This document shows positions 1 to 10,477 of a stretch of 64,000 nucleotides of DNA, piece by piece (the first letter of the stretch is position 1; each line of letters starts with the position of its first letter). The notes beneath the pieces are model-generated. The model was given only the letters and a program-made list of their open reading frames with translations. It was not told the origin of the DNA and made no database searches. A program made the translations under genes and the position numbers. This stretch comes from Microglena sp. YARC (lineage: Eukaryota > Chlorophyta > Chlorophyceae > Chlamydomonadales > Chlamydomonadaceae), in the NCBI GenBank assembly GCA_022414725.1, contig CM039462.1, positions 51,094,279 to 51,158,278 on the forward strand. Direction: 5' to 3'.

Positions 1-803
1 AAACTCCAATCCACAATCATTTAGACGCTGATAGCTGTGTAGAGAAAACTGTTATGTTAAAATGCAGACTTGGAACTGCTCGGCGTTGCTTGCGTGCATC
101 GTTCTTCTAAGCACGATTTATCGCATGTTGCGTGCTTTTAATATTTATTTGCGAATTTGGCCATTTTAGAAGCTACTCCCTGGGAATATAATACTACTGG
201 TAGTATTTAATTGGAACTGCTTGAGTGGCCCGTCCTTCTTATGGACGCTGCCCATCTAAGAATAACGAGCTGGTGATTGCGCTCCAACTCGCGCGTACCA
301 GTTTGAATACCTTCGAAGGTTATTAGTTTGAAACTTTTGCGTGGTTCTGGCGTCGGGTTTTTGGATTGGACCCTGGTGACCTGGTATGGGCACTGGGCAC
401 CTGCCACCACCTGCTGGTGAGTGGTGACCTGTGCGATGCCCAAGCCAGAGACTTAGGACAGCCGCAACGTTTGTATTCGGCTGCACGATGCTCAAGCCAA
501 GCCAAGCGTCCGCAAGACGTAAACGTTTAGAATCGTGCATCCCCAATGCTCAAGCCAAGCATCCGAAAACGTTTCCCACACCTGGGAACTCGATGGACAA
601 ACCGACTCAAAACATGTATAATTGGGCTTGCGCGATTGATTGGTCTTTTGCATAATGCTGATTGTAATAAGGGCTCCATTGTTGGAACTGGCTCAAGTTG
701 AGTTCCGAAATCCAGTTGGAAAATGTTTGCATTACGGTACACGTTCTTGTTATTTTTCCTTGTTACATGTTCACGAAGTAGTCTGCCCAAGCTGGCTGTA
801 AAA
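1..803. other. Host DNA, no gene recognised
   Basis: Moderate-GC DNA with only short ORFs on both strands and no recognisable protein. A short motif containing GCTCAAGCCAAGC occurs twice, near 488 and 547. I see no RNA gene or element boundary. Confidence 0.5.
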
Positions 804-956
804 CCATGTAACCATTCAAATCAAGAGTACAGGTGGGCTGGCTGATTAAGGTGTCTATTACCGGTATGTAACAATTACATTCAAATTAGGGGCAGAGGTG
901 GGCTGGCTGACAACGGTATACATTATGCAACAGTTACATTCAAATCAGGAGCAGAG
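804..956. repeat. Imperfect tandem triplication, about 60-bp unit
   Basis: Three diverged copies of a unit containing ATTCAAAT, a short purine-rich stretch and GGTGGGCTGGCTGA follow each other at about 60-bp spacing. The third copy is cut short. It is non-coding, and is either an old minisatellite or a decayed repeat. Confidence 0.6.
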
Positions 957-1265
957 GGGCTAGAAAAATCCGAGGACGTAAAAACTGAGCTACCGGTATA
1001 TCTTTATGGCCCTTTAGCGCTGAAGGAGCGAGCTTCAGAACTACTGGCCGGCTCTTCGAGGAGTCGTTGGGCACCATAGAGTGCTTCATGGATGTTAAGG
1101 AGCCCGAACGCTGCCTTTTGAATTGAATAGCAATTGAATAGCCGGAAGCATTTTGTGAGTGAAAACCACCGTCCTATGAACCCTGGAAATAAAATTTAGT
1201 TCGAAAAGTACGGAAACGTTTGGTATATATGGTCCACAAACATTGTCGGGAGCAGAGGTAGCGTC

Positions 1266-1382
1266 ATGGCTAATCTTCGACTCCCCACGCTCCTCGTGGC
1301 GTGTCTTTGCCTTTGGGCTACTGCCCAAGCGTCACGTATTCTCGACCATGAAGAACCTTCCGAGTTGTCCACGAAGCATAGT
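1266..1382 (+). CDS. Candidate first exon encoding a secretory signal peptide
   Basis: The ATG at 1266 opens 39 codons that begin with a short basic start (Met-Ala-Asn-Leu-Arg), then a hydrophobic core rich in Leu, Val and Cys, then an Ala-x-Ala-like cleavage region (ATAQA). After that come about 17 polar residues. The exon can end at 1382 just before a GTGAGT donor, in phase 0; without splicing the frame stays open for only about another 13 codons. The pattern fits the 5' exon of a secreted or cell-surface protein. The next exons are uncertain; the TIG-domain exon at 3273 on the same strand could belong to the same gene. This is inferred from signals only. Confidence 0.4.
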
Positions 1383-1388
1383 GTGAGT

Positions 1389-2762
1389 TACTCAGCCTGG
1401 GGGTCGGAGTCTCGAGTAGCCTGAGCTGGTTATTCGAACGCTGTAGTAGCCCAATCCTGTCTCTGACATGACGTGCATGGCAGCCCCGCAGATTTATATC
1501 TGGCAAGCACCTGATGCAAATTGCGTAACCGATTAGGACTAGGGTACCCCGGAGTGTGCCAGAAGCGGCGAAGAGCAATTACCCGCACCTGTCATTGCAT
1601 TGTTGTTGGTATGCTTTCGCTCGAGCCTGCCTAGGCTCCTCGACCAAGCTATTTCGAAGATAGAACCACGGTTGGGCCGCTCGCGCCATGCCTTTCTACT
1701 CACGACTGTATTTTGCTTGCGGGTTGGCGGCCAACATCCACCATTTGCTTCATGTCCCAACGCATTGCTATAATTCATCGAAACTGGGACGTCGAGTTTG
1801 CATATCGAAAAGACTGGTGGTAGAATTCATCTTAACTGGAGGTGCTCTTGTTCACATATGGATGATATCAGAGTTCACTTTAGCGTGTTGTTCAGAACTC
1901 AATATTTTGATTTTCTGATGGCCGAGGACTGATTTGTGGTCCATTGAGGTATCTGCCAGCAGCGCTCTTCCTCAATACATTGCTCTTCCTCAATACATTG
2001 CGATTCAAAGGGTACGAACACGTCTGCATTATTGGGGTGTACATGACGTATTGCCCCCCCCCCTCCTTCCCCTCCTTCCCCCCTTTTCCCTTCCACTCCC
2101 CACTGATTTAACGACCGTGGCGACTGGCTCTTGAATGATGTTATGAGAAAGGTTGTGCTCACAGTTATTTTCTTTTATACCGAACTCTCCCATCTTAGTC
2201 TTAGTTTTCTGCTGTGTAAGTCGTTTCGTTAGACTTGCAGCAGCCTTGGCTTTGTATGGCCCCTGTCTGCCTACCCTGGCTTTGGTCTATGCACCCGATT
2301 CCTTTGCCGCCTGCCTCCCCGATGGTCAACTACCAGGTAACTTCTTGGGCCGCTTCTTACCCGTTATGACAAGCCTTCTTATTCTCGCGTAAGTCTTTTA
2401 AAACCATATTTACGAAGGACTTATGCTCGATGCTAACCAGGTCGGGTCTAGTTTGGTAAAATTCCATCCACCTTCACCAAGGTTGCTTTATTCGCCCCAG
2501 AACCCATCCCACACTTCCAGTTCATAGTCCTGTCTGGCATCGTCCCTATCTCCAGCGCTTGTGCCTGCTAGCCTGCCTGCCTGCCTTAGGCAACGGAATA
2601 TGATGTAGACAATCTAACAAACTACCATGCTATGTGGCCAATTCTTGAGTCTGAAGGAGGGAATTTGATGATTGTTTGACTTGAATCTTAATGCGATTGT
2701 TAATGGGTTCATGTATCACCAGACCTTTCTAATGCTGGAAATGTCATTACTGATCCTTGCAG
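1389..2762. other. Host DNA, probable intron or intergenic
   Basis: No convincing coding region. It holds a polypyrimidine tract at about 2054-2100 (C- and T-only runs) and a short direct duplication near 1966-2000 with the core TTCCTCAATACATTGC. A splice-acceptor-like CTTGCAG occurs near 2236 and a donor-like GTAACT near 2337, so an unrecognised small exon is possible there. Confidence 0.35.
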
Positions 2763-2811
2763 TCATCCGAGGAAGCTATGGCCTTTGGAGGGAAGAGGTC
2801 CTTACTGCAGG
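2763..2811 (+). CDS. Possible small host exon
   Basis: A 49-bp open stretch is bounded by a CTTGCAG acceptor and a GGTAAGT donor, on the same strand as the signal-peptide and TIG exons. The support is splice-signal quality only. The product is not recognisable. Confidence 0.25.
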
Positions 2812-3272
2812 GTAAGTTTGATATGAAAAAATCTGGTTCATGTAGATGCCCCTGATATAAGGTTCTTCTCCTGCCCCTTGTCAGCACTGAATGCAGGGAG
2901 GTGTGGAGGCAACCATTGTCTATACTGTCCTACCATTGATATGGCCTCCATCCTCTTTTATGTTTGTGGCAATTGTTTTGATAATTCATATGATAGATTT
3001 TTCAGTGGGACATAAGGTCCCCCCACCCCCATAAATTCCATCCCCCTGCCAGGTTGTGGCAGTTCTTTTTTAGTGTCGTATTTTCTTGACAAATTCACAG
3101 GCGAAAGTCTGCCTCCCTGAACGGCTAAGAATGATATCCTGCAGATCTTCATCTGCCAGTTTCTCAGCGCACACATTCTCGAAGATACAAATAGGTCACT
3201 GCCAGTAGGCAAATAATCACTGTACCATATTTTCTTGTGGTTTAGAAATACCGCACCCAATCATTACCTTAG

Positions 3273-3638
3273 AAACACTGCACCGCTTCCAACTTGATCC
3301 ACAGACTTACCTTGTTCAATCCCCTGAATTGACATCAATGTCACGTTTTGCCACTTATGCAGTTGTTCCTCCTACGGTAACCAAGGTTAGCCCTGTCGTT
3401 CAGCCCATGCACCTTCTTGGCGGAGACACTCTGATGATTACCGGCACTCTGTTTGCCACCGGCGCTACTATCTTGGTTGGAAACACCAACTGCACCGGTG
3501 CCACTGTAGTCAGTGCTTCCAGCATGACCTGTGTTGCCCCTGCAATGCCAGCTGGAGAGTATGCTGTCTCTGTGACCAACACCAATACTGGCCGAAGTAA
3601 TGCAACTGCTGTTGTGGTCAGATATGCAGCATACATGG
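3273..3638 (+). CDS. TIG/IPT-domain exon of a host surface or secreted protein
   Basis: An open frame runs from an acceptor (ATTACCTTAG) to a GTAAGT donor at 3639 and encodes about 121 residues. After a lead containing TYLVQSPELTSMSR it has the hallmarks of one TIG/IPT immunoglobulin-like domain: PPTVTKVSP, then GGDTLMITGTLF, a Cys pair (NTNCTG...MTCVAP), PAGEYAVSVTN and a final V-V-R-Y. TIG domains occur in extracellular receptors and surface proteins, and this fits the upstream signal-peptide exon. The rest of the gene is not seen: viral sequence starts about 90 bp further on. It is called an exon, not a gene, because no start or stop belongs to it. Confidence 0.6.
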
Positions 3639-3724
3639 GTAAGTCTCCCTGTTAAACAACCCCATCAATATCAACTCCCCCTGCCTTTAAGTCTACCACT
3701 GTTCACCTGCCATTTACTCTCTCT
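3639..3724. other. Host-virus junction zone
   Basis: Host-like intron sequence beginning with GTAAGT changes, within about 85 bp, into an AT-rich frame that already encodes the middle of a viral helicase. There is no transposon end, LTR or obvious target duplication in between. The exact base of the junction cannot be placed better than about 3700-3725. Confidence 0.5.
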
Positions 3725-4546
3725 GTCGATATGATAATGTTTTTAATGACAAAGATAACTTGAACGGTCAACTAGTACATGTCATGCTTAGCTCTGATGG
3801 TTATAACCAAGGTGTAGATCTACGCGGTGTTAAGCATATACATCTTTTTGAACCTTTTCTAAAGCTGTTGTCTGATAAACAAGTCGTCGGTAGGGCTGTT
3901 AGGCATTGTTCTCATTCTGACTATAATGACCAGAAGGATTGGACTGTGACTATCCAAAGATATGCGATGGGTCTTGAAGAGAGCACATACACAAGGAAGA
4001 AAAATAAAAAAATAGAGGATATCAAAATAGTGAAAAATAAAAAGGATGTAATAGAGAAGAAAATCGTAATTTGAGACAACGATATGATGCAATTATTACA
4101 AATAAAAATGAACGCCAATTAGAAGATATAACTGATGAAAACAAAAACTGAGTCAGAAAAATAGAGGAGTTGAAGAAAAAGAAGATAGATTTCATATAGG
4201 AAATGGAAAGGGATAAGATTAGACGGGAAAAAAAAGAGAAGGGCCGAGAGGGAAAATGAAAGGGCTAAGATAAAAGCCGAAAAGGACAAACACGAGAAGA
4301 AGGAAAAAGAGCGATAGAAAAATATGAGAAAGTAAAGAGTAGCGTCACAAAACAAGCAGAAGCAATACACAAATCGAAAACATCAAAACAAAAATCAATT
4401 ATAGACAAAATTGGAATATTAGGATCCCATCATGTTTTCAAATATAACACAGCTGTTGAGAAATTGAAAGAGTTGTATGTAAGTAAGGCAACTATAGAAG
4501 ATAATATACAAATATACAATAGAAAGATTGAAAAACTTAGAATGTG
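3725..4546 (+). pseudogene. Viral D6/D11-type SF2 helicase, C-terminal remnant
   Basis: The frame is open from about 3725, with no start codon of its own, to 4074. It contains the C-terminal helicase signature of the poxvirus D6/D11-like family found across Nucleocytoviricota: YDNVFNDKDN, then GVDLRGVKHIHLFEP, then the arginine-finger motif QVVGRAVRHCSH. The N-terminal half, including Walker A and B, is missing, cut off at the host junction. Downstream, a Lys/Glu-rich coiled-coil tail can be followed to about 4546 across changes of frame and several stops, for example TGA near 4149. It is a truncated, dead copy of a viral transcription-associated NTPase. Confidence 0.75.
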
Positions 4547-4568
4547 ATAGTAATAAAAATAAATAAAC

Positions 4569-5240
4569 ATGATTATAAACACATTCATAAATTCTGGATA
4601 TTTTGACAAAATGTCTGTTTCGGACAAAATAGCTAGACACATACATCCTCAAATGGACAAAGAACAAATCATAGCGCATTACGCAAAAAAGATAGTTCCT
4701 TTTACCGAAACAGAACAGAGGCTTATTCAGAAAATAGACGCGGACTTGAAAGCAATATTGAATACAAAGTGGAAAAGGGCTGCGTTAATCAAATAATCAT
4801 ACGTGAAAACTATAGACCTCGAAAACAATTTCCCCCACACACACGGAAATATCATATGCATCCCACATACAATCATGGGATTTGAGACCCAATAAGTTGT
4901 TGAAAGTAATAGTTCACGAATTCGTTCATGTTTTTCAACGCATGGAACCAATTCTAACAAGTAGATTCATTAAAGAGTTCGGATACAAACCTCATGGCCA
5001 ACGAGAATCATACGATTATAATATCCGATTGAATCCTAATACTAACAATATAATATACCGCAACAAAGAGGGGCGGGTTGAATTGATGGTATATTCGACC
5101 GAATCTCCGTCATCTCTATTGGATACTCATAATCTATTGATTTACGGAGGCGATGTATTCAAAACAGTATCGAATAGTAAAACAGAACACCTTTTGAATA
5201 TATGGCATATTTGTTGACAGATATGTTGGTGGACGATTCA
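4569..5240 (+). pseudogene. Viral zincin-like metallopeptidase, broken
   Basis: The ATG at 4569 starts an N-terminal part containing GYFDKMS and SDKIARHI, which ends at a TAA at 4794. The same frame continues through ENNFPHTHG to a second stop near 4890. The catalytic part is in another frame from 4882, with the zinc-binding motif HEFVHVFQR (HExxH type). A further frameshift near 5190 separates it from EYMAYLLTDML, which looks like the family's usual end. The N-terminal GYFDKMS plus HExxH layout resembles a small metallopeptidase family I associate with mimivirus-like genomes; this is from memory of the pattern. At least two frameshifts and two stops make it non-functional. Confidence 0.6.
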
Positions 5241-5261
5241 GGAAAAAAAAATCATAAATTA

Positions 5262-5636
5262 ATGTGGGAAATTACTTTAGCTATAGTTACGTTTGTTTTT
5301 ATTGCTGTCATTATTATACAAATTGTGTACATTCGTGTTAATCTATCGCATTATGCAAAGGAAAATGACGTTAATATCGTACCGAAACCAGTAGATAGCA
5401 GCTCAAAAAATATAATAAAAACATATGGGCTAAAAACACACGTAAGACATACAATGCTTATCAAAGAGATTAACAAGACGAATCCAACATCCTTATCCGT
5501 ATCCGATAAAGCTATAGTTGCGTGCAAACAGGACATATCATTGAAAGACGTAATTTACAACAAATACAATGTTATAGTACTAGATAAAAATAATGGCTGC
5601 CACACCCATACAAGATATATTGACACAAAATACTAG
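5262..5636 (+). CDS. Small single-pass membrane protein, unknown
   Basis: From the ATG at 5262 the frame encodes about 124 residues. Residues 4-27 form one strong hydrophobic helix (ITLAIVTFVFIAVIIIQIVYI), followed by a polar, Lys/Asn-rich domain. The frame is also open upstream into the metallopeptidase remnant, so the true start is uncertain. It overlaps the next ORF by 44 bp. The topology fits a short N-terminal tail and a long C-terminal domain. I do not recognise a family. Confidence 0.4.
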   Translation: MWEITLAIVTFVFIAVIIIQIVYIRVNLSHYAKENDVNIVPKPVDSSSKNIIKTYGLKTHVRHTMLIKEINKTNPTSLSVSDKAIVACKQDISLKDVIYNKYNVIVLDKNNGCHTHTRYIDTKY

Positions 5637-5955
5637 ATATATCCTATCAGCTTCTTCTATATATATAGTCCACTATAGTAGTGAAATTTCTGAAAAGTTA
5701 AAAAAGAAGATGTTAGGAAACACATATACAAACAATAAACTATTAGAATCTCAGGAAATTATAATAATAATCAAATTGAGTGAATCATTTGACTTCAAAG
5801 AAATATATGACAATAGGGCATGCTCGCGTATATCCGTTGTGAATGTTTTTGATTTATTCATCAACTATAAACCAGAAGATACATCATATGGTAATATTGC
5901 TGACATTAGCAGTTCCTTTTATATACCCAACATTATTCTAGGGTTCAGTACATGA
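5593..5955 (+). CDS. Unknown viral protein, 120 aa
   Basis: An open ATG frame in AT-rich viral DNA that starts inside the 3' end of the preceding ORF in a different frame. The middle is rich in Ile, Lys and Ser, with no motif I can name. It may be a separate small gene, or the displaced C-terminus of the preceding membrane protein after a frameshift. Confidence 0.35.
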   Translation: MAATPIQDILTQNTRYILSASSIYIVHYSSEISEKLKKKMLGNTYTNNKLLESQEIIIIIKLSESFDFKEIYDNRACSRISVVNVFDLFINYKPEDTSYGNIADISSSFYIPNIILGFST

Positions 5956-6006
5956 CAATTACTTTGATGGATTCATTTAAATTTCTTCCACATATATATA
6001 TCAAAA

Positions 6007-6516
6007 ATGTCAGACAAAACCTGTATGTACATGACTCAAGGGGAGCTACGATGCTGTCCTACAAACGACCCGTCTTGTTTTTATGATTTCGTTTCACCTG
6101 TTTCCAAAACCATAACCAAAAAACAAATGTTTGGAAAACCAATAGTCATAGATGAACAACAACGGGGCATTGTAGAGAAGTTTACCAAAAATGCACCAAA
6201 TGCTGAATATTTCCAAAACGATCATGCAGGTTTGATGTTATCTACTTGCCAATCTGTTCAACAACAAAGATCCGCACTTGAGATCGCTTGGTATAAAAAA
6301 ACATTAATTAATACTCCATTTTTTTTGAATGATTACAACCATTATGTATGTAGTAATCTATGTATGTATAAATTAAATGAGGCTATGGACCATATTAGTT
6401 TTGATTTCAGTGAACTTTATTTTTTTGTATGTAGGGAAAGTAATGACACGTTTCCCTTATACTTGATGTTGAATCTACTACCGGGTGTTAGTGTTACCCC
6501 GATTGCTGTTCCGTAG
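6007..6516 (+). CDS. Unknown viral protein, intact, 169 aa
   Basis: A clean ATG-to-stop frame preceded by an A/T-only stretch (CATATATATATCAAAA) just before the start, as at other viral genes here. The N-terminus is Cys-rich (TCMY...RCCPTNDPSC). A short Cys-containing segment (VCSNLCMYK) lies near residue 120, and aromatic residues are frequent. There is no clear transmembrane helix and no recognised domain. It could be a virion or redox-linked protein, but that is only a guess. It shows no stops, unlike the long genes around it. Confidence 0.55.
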   Translation: MSDKTCMYMTQGELRCCPTNDPSCFYDFVSPVSKTITKKQMFGKPIVIDEQQRGIVEKFTKNAPNAEYFQNDHAGLMLSTCQSVQQQRSALEIAWYKKTLINTPFFLNDYNHYVCSNLCMYKLNEAMDHISFDFSELYFFVCRESNDTFPLYLMLNLLPGVSVTPIAVP

Positions 6517-6575
6517 TATGAAAACGTAGTAGTCATTGGAATTTGTTCACCTGGGCTATATATATTCAACTCGAA

Positions 6576-6860
6576 TTAATAATCTTTATATTGCTTGATA
6601 TCACATGGATAATCAGTAAATGGCTCAACTGAGTTAACAAATGATATGTTGTATACTTCTGTTTCACTGCTAATCATATAGATTTTTTTCATCCCTTGAT
6701 CCAAAACAATCGTGTCATTTTGTATGTATCCTTTTATGAATTCCATAGGTGTGTAGAATGTCATGGGTTGCATATCTTGGCGGATTTCTATGAACTTTAT
6801 TAAATCTCCTTTTTCATACAAGACACTCGTGTCAACCTTTGTTGTGAAGGACACGTTCAG
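6576..6860 (-). pseudogene. Unknown small viral protein, start lost
   Basis: On the minus strand about 95 codons are open from a TAA just upstream (about 6875) to the stop at 6576, but no ATG lies in the proper place. Either an ATA codon replaces the start, or the gene begins at the GTG at 6854. The product has beta-strand-like hydrophobic patterning (VYNISFVNSVEPFTDYPCD) and no recognised family. It is followed closely by the convergent + strand gene ending at 6516. Confidence 0.35.
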
Positions 6861-6881
6861 ATCGATAGAAGAGGTTATGGG

Positions 6882-7343
6882 TTAATCATTCAAAAAGCGA
6901 GTCGTGTAACTGGGATTGCTCTTAAAATCTTCCATAAATTTGTTAATTGAATCTACATCACTCTTTAGCTTTGAATAGGCAGAACTTATATTGGTGTACA
7001 ATATATCGAGCTTTAACGCCTTTTCATTGTTTGTACACACACAGTTGACGTGATTCTCAACAATGTTTGATATTTGTTGCAGTTTGTCTATCGGGATGAG
7101 GTTTTTAATGTCATCCTCCTTGGGTAGCTCATTTATGTAATCATACAAGGTGCATAATTTCTTCGAAATGACCTCTTCGCTGGAAATGTGGGTGTTTAAA
7201 GAATCGATGAACTCATTGAATTTGTCTCCATAATCAAACACATCGTGGAGAATATCGCTGAGAGAAGAATATTTAGTAAGATTCAATTGCTCGAGAAGAA
7301 ATTTTAGCCTTTCGACCTGATCTTGTGATTCCACAGTACTCAT
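6882..7343 (-). CDS. Unknown viral coiled-coil protein, intact, 153 aa
   Basis: The ATG at 7343 sits directly after an A/T-only stretch (TTTATATAATAT) and the frame is open to the stop at 6882. The product is acidic and helical with heptad-like Leu/Ile spacing (RLKFLLEQLNL, KLKSDVDSINKFMEDF), suggesting a coiled coil. There is no catalytic motif. The intact frame and good start context make it a real viral gene. Its job is unknown. Confidence 0.55.
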   Translation of the reverse strand: MSTVESQDQVERLKFLLEQLNLTKYSSLSDILHDVFDYGDKFNEFIDSLNTHISSEEVISKKLCTLYDYINELPKEDDIKNLIPIDKLQQISNIVENHVNCVCTNNEKALKLDILYTNISSAYSKLKSDVDSINKFMEDFKSNPSYTTRFLND

Positions 7344-7377
7344 ATATTATATAAACACAAAACATATGGTCATGATC

Positions 7378-9502
7378 TTAAACAATATTTTGATTGTACA
7401 CTATAAATGATTTCTTACTAGTTCCGCAATTGCTAACAGTTATACTTTCCCAATTAGGAGGCAGGTTAGTAGCATACAACCCTTTTATTGTCATTTCGTC
7501 ATAATAAAACTTAGATTCTGAAACACCTCCCTGAATGTTTACACCCGCAACAAAGTTTATGAAAACGAGCGGAATGATGGCCGCAATCGTAATGTCATTC
7601 TGCTGACCCCAAACAGTTTTGTTTTGTTTTGCATACAAGGCTTCCAAGTAAATCTTGAAATCACCAACATATGCATTGTTGTATTTGTTGCAAACACCGT
7701 ATATGCTACTTATCGACATGGTGTTAATGGGGTGATCTGAATACACCGTAGATATCCTCTTTGTATAAAAGTCCAGATTCCTTTTTATGCTATCAAAACC
7801 ACGGCGTGTACCTGGAACGAGATACAATTCAGATAGCATAGGAGTCAGCATAAATAATTGTTCGACAATGCTAAACATGTTGTCCGTTACATTGTCGGGC
7901 ATATTGTTCGCGTCGTACAAAACTACCTCGTATGTTTGTAGACCAGTTCTCGATATATTGATAGGCAATTTTACCAACATATCCCGCCATTATTTTTTCA
8001 CAGGATATCCTAGATCGTGAGAAGCCTCTATGGTGGCCTTCAAAGCCAACTTGACAATATTGTTTGTGAATACATTATCATTCGATGGCTTTTCGCCACG
8101 GTTAAAAGCTATTACATTGTCCAGATGGTATATACCGTCTCCATCGACGGTACTCCGGCTATCGAAGAAATCGGCGCAATACTTTAGTATATTAAATCCT
8201 TTGTTCAGCAGTCACTCCCTGTCGAATGTGACCCTGTAATAGTTCCAAACATTAAGAGCAATCAGGGCATTGTTGAACAGATACATGGGTGACATAGAGT
8301 CCCAGTACAACGCGTTTCGATATCCCAAGACGTCGTTATTGTAAGGAAATTTAGCTCCGGCGTATCCGTAACTCGCGGCAACCTGTATTGCCGACGACTT
8401 TTGCTTGTATCTGTATTCTAATAATGCTTAAGCCGCATTAGGCATTGCATAGAGAAGCAATGGTATCAAAAATAAGTCCCCGTCGTAGATGGATGCATTT
8501 GACGAATCTATAGCACCAAATATACTAGGGTTCACCTCGATCGCCAACTTATCCCGGGTGCATGAAAATATCATGTACAAGTTTGTTTTTATAATTTTAT
8601 TGGTCTTGTCTGCAAACTCATCCACGTCTCTTAATTTATTAACATTGATGTTCAATTTCCATATGCTTGCCATTTGCGCGACATGATCCTCACGCATTCG
8701 CTAGACAACGTTAACAGAAAGAAACAAGGGTTTGTTGAGGATCGAAATAAGAATCACCTTACACTCGTCGTAAGGATTTGGGAAATCGAAACTCGTCATA
8801 TGCACGGTTATGCAATGAATTTTGTTTGTGTCAAAGAACCCTTTATTCGCATCTTCACATAGCTCTTGTTTGAGTCGTTGACATACCTATTGAAACCTAA
8901 TACATTGCTATCATCCACATTCTCATATATTATACAGCTCGCAAAACACACCTCTATTCCATCAACAAACCCCCTTCCCATCAAGATGGATAAAGGCACC
9001 GCCATGCTCGACGTTGCATCCATGTCTATCAGACTGTATACAAATTCAACAGACTGCATCCTCTCACTTGCGGATACATCATGGAACAACAGTGTATCAA
9101 CAGTAGATGTAATGCGCATTGTCTGAACCACACAATACGGAAGTTGTCTAACTGCGTACTTTGCGTGATACTTTGACGATTTCCCCCGTTTCGTCGTCCG
9201 TGTATTCGTTTTCACTTGTCAAAATAGCGGTTTTCATGTTCAGTCGTGGATAGGCTTCACACTAACAAAGGCTGACGAGTTGCGAAACAACTTCCATTCA
9301 ATAGTGTGAAAGGTATCTATTGTATTCGATGTGAATAAAAATGAATTTTGAACTCCCCCGCAATCATACATTGTTGAAGACCACAACCACTGAACTCTGC
9401 GAACATCCCAACTTTTCCATTTCCTAAGAATGCACCCTTTTCCTTGTTATCCCGGCCTCTAATGCATGCATCTGAATCTATTTCTGTAATCCAATCATCC
9501 AT
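7378..9502 (-). pseudogene. GH65-like (alpha/alpha)6 glycosidase or phosphorylase, decayed viral gene
   Basis: Pieces in three frames make up one product of about 708 codons starting at the ATG at 9502. The order matches GH65-type enzymes: an N-terminal GAFLGNGKVGMF box, a beta-sandwich segment with VRQLPYCVVQTMRIT, then HVAQMASIWKLNI, SIYDGDLFLIPLLL, LLEYRYKQ, GYAGAKFPY, NNALIALNVWNYY and the usual catalytic neighbourhood (NRGEKPSNDNVFTNN). Breaks are frameshifts near 9320, 9245, 9170 and 8830 and stops at about 8701 (TAG), 8428 (TAA), 8212 (TGA, replacing an expected Trp) and 7990 (TAA). Known members hydrolyse or phosphorolyse alpha-glucosides such as trehalose, maltose or glucosyl-galactosyl-hydroxylysine; the substrate cannot be told here. 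The 5' end abuts the LINE insertion at 9516. Confidence 0.65.
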
Positions 9503-9515
9503 ACACACATCTTTT

Positions 9516-10471
9516 GAATCTTTTGAGTCCAACACTGGCTGGGTTCATGACTTACGCTGTGCTCTCCACAAGCTAGGATCCAGTAAAAACCTCAACATTT
9601 TGGAGGCTGTCGATGTCGGAGGTATTATGTCTGAAGTTTTTGAGTCATGGAGGTTTAAGTACCCAAGTGACACCAATGCAGTCAGAGACATCCCTAATGA
9701 GAGAAGGGTTGGCTTTAAGCGCCTCCGATACCAAAAGTGGTTTTCAGCCAATAGTAATGATAAGAATGGCTTGATTCCCTTTACATCCGCCTTACATAAG
9801 CATGATCAGATTCTTTATATAGCACAGTTTAGAATGGGCTCCCATTGGCTGAACACAGAAAGAATGAGGGTGGTGGATGGAGCACACATCCCCCCTTCAA
9901 TGAGACACTGTCAACTGTGTGGGTTCCAAAAACCTGAGGATGAAATGCATATGTTTGAGTGCCCTTTTTATAATGATATTCGCCTCCGCTACCGGAAGAT
10001 GTTTACAGATATTTATTGGCATGTCCATGACGATACCGACTTAACTGTTTGGAATGTTGAATTCTGCGACTCCACATTCAGAACATTTATGAATGGAAAT
10101 GGCACTACGACTTTTTGGAGCAACCTAGCCGACTATCTTACTACTTGTAGAAGAGCAAGACAGAATGCCCTGAATTGCTTAGTGGCACCGTAATTTATTA
10201 TCATTTTCTTTTTTATTCTTGTGACTTCTCATTCGTTAGCTTCTTACCTCCGCCACTGTTAGTGGTTGAGATCTGGGTCCTACTCTAGGGGTTTTAATAC
10301 ATACGCCACCAAAACGGTGGTTGGGAGTTTGGTTTGTTTGTCCTCGACACACCCCAGATGTAATGGGGTTTTTGGCTTTGTGGGTGCTTTTTCTTTTTGT
10401 TTAAAGCACAGAGTCTCATACACCCTCGCGGTGTCAAGTTCACTTTAACATGTAATGTAATGTAATGTAAC
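9516..10471 (+). mobile_element. 5'-truncated LINE copy
   Basis: From about 9516 the sequence matches the 3' part of the full LINE at 26051-30855, in the opposite orientation. It begins at GAATCTTTTGA and has the same C-terminal coding region with a Cys/His knuckle (CQLCGFQKPEDEMHMFECP), followed by the same 3' UTR. It ends in a short ATGTA-type repeat tail at 10448-10471. The coding part (open from about 9518 to 10193) shows a few substitutions against the long copy. It is inserted between the start of the GH65-like gene and the start of the dioxygenase gene, in their shared upstream region. No clear target-site duplication was found. Confidence 0.85.
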
Positions 10472-10477
10472 ATAAAG

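Noticed and set aside
3859..4679. Hydrophobic minus-strand ORFs at 3859-4679
   Set aside because: They are antisense to the Lys/Glu-rich helicase tail; A-rich codons read backwards give Phe and Leu.
9545..9751. Minus-strand ORF inside the LINE fragment
   Set aside because: It is antisense to the LINE C-terminal coding region and repeats, as expected, in the long copy at 26772-26984.
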